DNA of 64,000 nt from Rhynchosporium graminicola. Lineage: Eukaryota > Ascomycota > Leotiomycetes > Helotiales > Ploettnerulaceae. The notes below the pieces were generated by a model. It did no database searches. It was not told the DNA's origin and saw only the letters and a program-made list of their open reading frames with translations. Position 1 is the first letter of the stretch, and each line of letters starts with the position of its first letter. This document shows, one piece after another, positions 58,594 through 64,000 of the stretch. Location of the stretch: positions 117,748 to 181,747 of the forward strand of contig FJUW01000049.1 of assembly GCA_900074885.1 (NCBI GenBank). The letters are read 5' to 3'. Position numbers and translations under genes: made by a program.

Positions 58594-59908
58594 TTAAAGC
58601 TTCGACTTCGGCCCCCGAGCTACAGTTTGATGACAAGCAGCAAAAGCACTAAGCGTGTCAGTTTCCAAAGCTAATGCAAACGCTGCAATTATTTCTGCCA
58701 ACGCCCATTTTTTCTCGTCACCATAGCAGCCGATGAGCTCCAAAGCCTCCTTTTGGCTGGTATATCCTGTCCCCACCTCCAACACATCCCAGCAACGGCG
58801 ACGAGAAGAACAAAGAAAGGCCAGGTCAGCTGTATCCTCGTTATACTCGGCGGTCAGATGAGAGAATCCAGTTTCTAGTGCCGAACCAATATCTTGTCCA
58901 CAAGCAATGAACATTGCAGGAACAACTTTGGGAAGGTTGAGACATCATCCCATTTCCGTTCCTCGCAGCACCTTCCTCCATCTTCGATAGAACACCCTTC
59001 AATCTCTTCGTTGAACAGCCTAACATCTTCACACTGACTTCGTTGGAGATCGTTCCCCAAGCAATTACAGATATTCCTCAAGGCCTCTATACGGGTCCCC
59101 ACGACAGCTTCTTGTCTGATGACATGTATCCTTCAAGCTGGACATCGATGACTCCACCTGACCAGTCCTCGGTCATGAGTGCCATTCATTCCGCGCGGGT
59201 TCCGATGTGGCCATATTTTGTCAGGCAGCGTCATCACAGATATACGTGAATTTGACATGAACCTTACTACCCATGATGCGTGGACTGCCGGACACTAGTT
59301 CCCCATGACTGCTAGCTTTTTTCGCTGCTGTCTGGAGATGTGTGAGCAATGTTGGTACCTGTCGAGAGAACTTCAAAGCTTGAGCAATATTCGAAAATGT
59401 GAAGACTGCTGCTCGGAAGAAGCCTTCTTGTAGTGCTGACGGTGGAGATACCTCCACAAGCTGAGAACACTTTACAGCCGTGCGAGCAAACGGCAACAAT
59501 TAAAGGTTCAAGCGTAGCAAGGGGAGCAGAGAAAGTCTTTTGGGTTTGATAAGTACCAATGAGAGTGAGAGGACCTGCGAGGCTGATAGGTACGGAAACG
59601 AAACCAACGCAGTTTTCAATCTTGGTATTAGAGGTCGCGGCTGGGGATTGGGAGACATTTGGGAGGGATCTGATCTGCGCAGCCAGGTTTGCATCGGGTT
59701 TGATCCCCTCGAGGGACCCAGAAGGTTCGAGGCATGAGGATGCTGCTTTTTCTTCTTTCAGTGACAGAGTACGAGATGGTTGGTGGATGAGATTGACAAT
59801 AATTGGCTCTTTAGTGGTCCTCGATGAAATAGACATATCGGAACTCGAATCTTGTTTCTTTTCTTTTTTAATGTGAGAAAGAGAGACACACCGTAAGTTC
59901 GGTACCAA
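58594..59908 (-). pseudogene. Class I HMG-CoA reductase paralog (catalytic domain only), frameshifted
   Basis: Blocks in order on the minus strand: IENCVGFVSVPISLAGPL, APLATLE, SHGCKVFSACGG, then in another frame EGFFRAAVFTFSNIAQAL and KVHVKFTYICDDAA, then QNM after a TGA, VQLEGYMSSDKKLSWG with two stops, and finally MFIACGQDIGSALETGF, TGYTSQKEALELIGC, KKWALAEIIAAFALAL and CHQTVARG. All four catalytic residues (Glu, Lys of SDKK, Asp of GQD, His) can still be read. Length equals a bare catalytic domain (about 430 codons); there is no N-terminal membrane domain, so this was a short soluble paralog, not the sterol-pathway enzyme itself. At least three frameshifts and three stops show it is dead. 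Likely start MSISSRT at 59836. Confidence 0.85.
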
Positions 59909-62900
59909 TCAGATGAGTGGCGATACTAAATAGCTACGTCTTTTCGAGCCATAAGGTCACGATGACAACACACCGTACACCATGAGTGGTGATCGGCGAG
60001 CTTTATCACTTGGTTGAGCATAAAAAGACCCCTAGGAGTTCCTAAAGCAGTGAAAGTTCTTGTACCTGGAAAATACCACGCATTGTAAGCATGCTCTATA
60101 CAAAATCAACATTTGGCCATGCGTGCATTGGACCGGCCGAACGAGCCTCATGATAGATGTGAGTCCGTTATGCGGAAAGATATCTCCTGTAAGTAATCTA
60201 CAACCTACACTAATACTATGACTGACAACACTAGTTACATAATAACCAAGAAAGGTAGCATCTCCCACTCTTCTCAGGTTTTCTATTGAGGACTTCGGCC
60301 GTTCAAGACACGGCACTTTAGATGGAACTCCCGAAAAGGCGGCTCAACCCAGAAGGACTCTAGATTCAAAACGTGGTTGGATCATAGAATGCCTACTTTT
60401 GAAGGCTCGTCAGCCCGCTCTAATCCTCGGATATATGATTCAGTAGCCGTTGTTGGTGTCTTCGAGAGTTGAAAATGAGCTTTGATTGATTAGCTGCCAT
60501 TATCGGGCTTCCGCTCTTCTACGTTCCATTGCAAAGATCTGGATCCGAACAAGGATTATACGCGGGATGATGCGCAAAGCGCTGGATCAAACTGCTGGAG
60601 AATTGGTCTTTCCAGTGGTCCTTTTGCCCACTGGTAAGTACATCTTATGAAGCTCAGTAGGCTAGATTTCGATTGGTCTTGGATCTCGACAGACGTGTAA
60701 GTGTCGAAGGGATAAATTGCTGAGCACTACGTAATGGGAAAGACGTGAGGCTTTTGCAGTAATTCGAGGCAAGTCACTTTGATAGATAGCAGACTGCAAA
60801 AGTGCGTTGACATTGATTTGGATCATAGTATAAATAAAAACGGTGACATGACAAAGTACGGTGGAGCGTTCACCTGACAATGAATAAATTCTCAACTTTT
60901 TCTAGAAAACATACGCTCTCGCAATGCGCAGAAAATTTCGTGTACGGCGAAGCAGAATTGGCCATTCAGAAATGACGGTCGAAATTCGGCTTAGAAGTCA
61001 TTGAGATATCATATAACATTAGCTAAAATAACAGCGCGAAAGCGCATGTCCTTTTGTGGACGTTGTCTATGTGACATCCGAAAAATAATTTACTTGAACA
61101 GCTACACCGGAGAATCCGACAGTCTTTGATGCCATTCCTTAGCAACTTCATGTTTAACGTATCTATGCACAGATCTAAGTAAGCCATAGTGATTCAATGA
61201 ATGTCTGTCTCCTAGAAGTTCAACTGTGGATCCAAAATCGGTTGTTTACTCAGGGTATTACAATAAGCGAGGTCTCCTTCTGATCATCTACGAAGCGTTA
61301 TATAGGCAGTGCTCCTTGAGCCGAGAATTGAACCAGTTGGGATTTTTGAATGCTGACGATTTTACATCATAGCTGCTACTGTGTAGCTTTATTTCATTTC
61401 TGGTCTTCTGCTGGACGAATCTTTAATCATGTCTATGAAAGACAAGAAAAATGATTGCGATGTTCAAGTAGTGATCATACTATTACAATATTCGGTATCA
61501 GCAACAAGGCCGAACACATCTATAACCAAGTGGTAATAACAGTAACTAGTAATCATATTACGAAGTGATCCCTGCTATCATCCATGTGAATGCATGCCGT
61601 CTAGCCTCAGGCGGGGATGATCCAAAATGAGGAGTCGATCTAGAACACATGACAACATAACAAGAGAAGGCCTCGTAGCTTGTGCGCAACACAGAGATAC
61701 GAAGCATTTAGACTGTAGATAATGAAGGGTTATCCTGTAATACTCCGATTCCAGCAACTGCGTATCAGTCAAGGGCTAGATCCAGTAAGAAAGCGTTTCC
61801 TGTAACCCTGTGGGAATTATTAACTCGTTTTTAGACTTCCACTTGGAGAGGTATGCAATCACAGTGTCAGCATGCAGAGGTAGCTCCGACATGGGAGTTC
61901 GAACTCTCAACTATTACTATACTGTGATCTAATTATACACTGGTATGAATCCAAAACCTTGTAGAGCAGATTTGCTGTACTCAGGCAATTGCGACGAACA
62001 GGGTAGAACAAATCTTATGGTGTTATGAATTGGAGAGTTTTGCCTCGAGAGAACTATGTGCAAGGGACACAGGGCCTCAATTTACGCCTTTCAAGACCCA
62101 GTCATCTTCCAGGGAATTCACAGCGATTTAAGATTGTGGGGTAGGTTACATGTGCGTAGACCCCAGGAAGAGCCTCCGTAGTTAATAATAGAGAAGAGTT
62201 TGAGTGTTTCGAGTGTTATGGTTTTCAAGAAACCACGAGCGAACTTGCGTCATTAAGCTTTACTTTAGTTGAAACATTCCATCAACCGATCACGATATAG
62301 AGCTGGAGTTGACGACATCTTCCAGCAAATGTCACGAATCGTATCTGACTGGCTGAGCCTGTATAGATGTTTTGAGACGGAGTTTGTTTCGCCCTATGAC
62401 GTGAGATGAACTCCCCTGACACACACGACTTCATAGTGAAATATGTAAAAACTTGAGTTTTTAAGCCAAGATTCTGGACTATGGACTCCATGGCTTGCGG
62501 TATAATGATGGCAACATCACCATTTACAATGTGTCATACGGTAGAGGTTCAACAAGACCACACATGACCTGCCTCGAATTGATTGCTCACAAACAACATA
62601 TAAGGTTTTGGGAACATTGGCAAATGATTGGAAGAGAAGAGCTACTAAACGTCAAATACAACGCGTGACGCGATTCATCTAATCTCACGTCATATTGGAA
62701 TAGAAACATCTCTTCAAGACAACGTTACATCCCAAATTCCGTCTTCTCATACTTCGTACAAGGTGCAATAATCTTACTATTCCTGTCCGTGCGAGAGAGT
62801 TCTACTCAATAGAGGAGAGATTGAAAACACCGAATTGGTTAATTGGTTGAATCCCCATGTAGAGTGGAATATTCTAGTACGACGCAGAGACGTCAAAGGT

Positions 62901-64000
62901 CAGATAATTACAGCATGTACTATAGTAGAAAATGCACACAACACCCCAGAATACCCAATGAAAAGTAGTCCTTTATCTTCTCCACGGAAAGCTCGATCTT
63001 CATGCTCCAGCACGCCACGGGGCTGTGATCAAAGAAATCGTAATCAAGCAGCGTTTCTAATCTGTTTCTTCTTACCCTTCCTGGTCTCTGCCGAGATGAA
63101 GGTGATCCCAGCTCCCAGATCTCAGATCCCACTCGACCCCGCATTTCCACAACTGCTGTAGCAGGAAGATCCCTTCTACTTCTTCACGTCTAGATTTACT
63201 TCAAAATACAAGGAGGAGCTGGACATCGAGCTCGGTAGGCATTCAGGGAACAGCTTCTTTGTTAGGGTTTCTTTGGGGGTAGAGTAAATTCGGTGATGCA
63301 TGTCGTGCTACTCTTCCAAAGCTTGAACATGCGTGCCGCACAGACGACTGACTACTGGCAAGCCGTTCGACAAGAAGACGCATGACAAACCCCTCCCGTA
63401 TTATTGAAAATAAGCAGAGACTTGTGCAAATCTCTAGAATCAAGACTTTCTAGCTTCCTTTTCTGCTCTTTGAATACATGTACGCCTTGCAGCGTAGGTT
63501 GCAATTGGGGTTGATCGTCGCGATCATCTGTATGAATGGAAAGTCTATTTCTATGGGGCCGATATCAATGCCGATCCCCGAATGGCAATTTGTGATCTCC
63601 ACCAGACGCTGAGTAGGTCCATGTGGGAATATGAGTAGATGGATTTTATGGTGTATTTTGCTAGCTTGTCTATTTCGAGCGAGGAGCGGGAAGCTGAAAT
63701 ATCTGCTGGTATTCTCTGAAGTTCTGAAACTGATACGCCCGAGTGTTTTACGCTTGGCATTTCGACGCTTTCGGTCCACGTTTCAGCACTTTTCCATTGT
63801 GATGAAGAAAAAGGTGGGCGATCAACATTTCATGTGAGATAGAGGGCGGGGTATACTACTCTGGTTCAGCAAATATTGTCTTTCTTCCTAAACAAAATCT
63901 ATCTGGGCTACGCTAACGGCAGTTGTACGGAGATACATCGCGGGAAGTGGAGCCATAGCCGTGCGCACGAGTATGTACCGGACGACCCGAGTGTAGATCT
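59909..64000. other. 4 kb with no supported gene
   Basis: Short frames on both strands lack start context, introns or recognisable motifs. A donor-acceptor-like pair (GTAAGT at 60188 ... CTGACAACACTAG) hints at an old gene near 60.1-60.3 kb, but flanking frames are closed. Confidence 0.4.

Noticed and set aside
61860..61930. tRNA-like TTCGAA context
   Set aside because: A B-box-like GAGTTCGAACTC is present, but no acceptor stem or A box can be formed around it.

Overview
The window reads as nuclear DNA of a filamentous ascomycete. Genes are split by short GT-AG introns (mostly 45-75 nt) with CTAAC or CTGAC branch sites, genes lie singly on both strands, and a dead Ty3/Gypsy retrotransposon shows C:G to T:A decay of the kind left by repeat-induced point mutation (RIP). 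A Leotiomycete is my best guess from protein resemblance, but nothing here proves the class. All exon structures were read by eye.

Layout. 0-20 kb is the gene-bearing part: the 5' end of an NAD(P)-dependent epimerase/NmrA-like gene (-), an old-yellow-enzyme oxidoreductase (+, four exons), a small hypothetical gene (-), an odd long-variable-arm tRNA gene (-), a Gfd2/YDR514C-like exonuclease-fold gene (-), a low-complexity gene with a frame problem (+), an aldo/keto reductase (+), mitochondrial glycerol-3-phosphate dehydrogenase GUT2 (-) and a three-exon hypothetical gene (-). 20-35 kb is almost gene-free. It holds decayed coding fragments, including at least eleven scattered copies of a 20-25 bp motif that can encode ELEDTTY, and a long broken gene at 33.3-34.8 kb whose stop codons fit C-to-T decay. 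35-43 kb carries two members of a small undescribed gene family, then MET6 (cobalamin-independent methionine synthase, -).

46.9-53.9 kb is an AT-rich block with no open frame of 60 codons. It is a Gypsy element on the minus strand (LTRs of 498 and 496 bp; decayed RT and integrase motifs) nested inside a pair of 150 bp direct repeats. The block cuts off the 3' part of an FAD-dependent monooxygenase gene. At 56.1-57.9 kb lies the third member of the small family, and it is the most striking object here: twelve tiny in-frame exons (33-39 nt) alternate with near-identical 51-54 nt introns, and several units are exact 85 bp copies. Beyond it is a broken HMG-CoA reductase paralog without a membrane domain, then 4 kb with no supported gene.

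The conserved genes are ordinary metabolism (glycerol shuttle, methionine synthesis, redox enzymes) and show no sign of forming one pathway or cluster. The points of interest are the spliced repeat array, its three-member gene family, the ELEDTTY fragment field and the nested retroelement with the gene it truncated.
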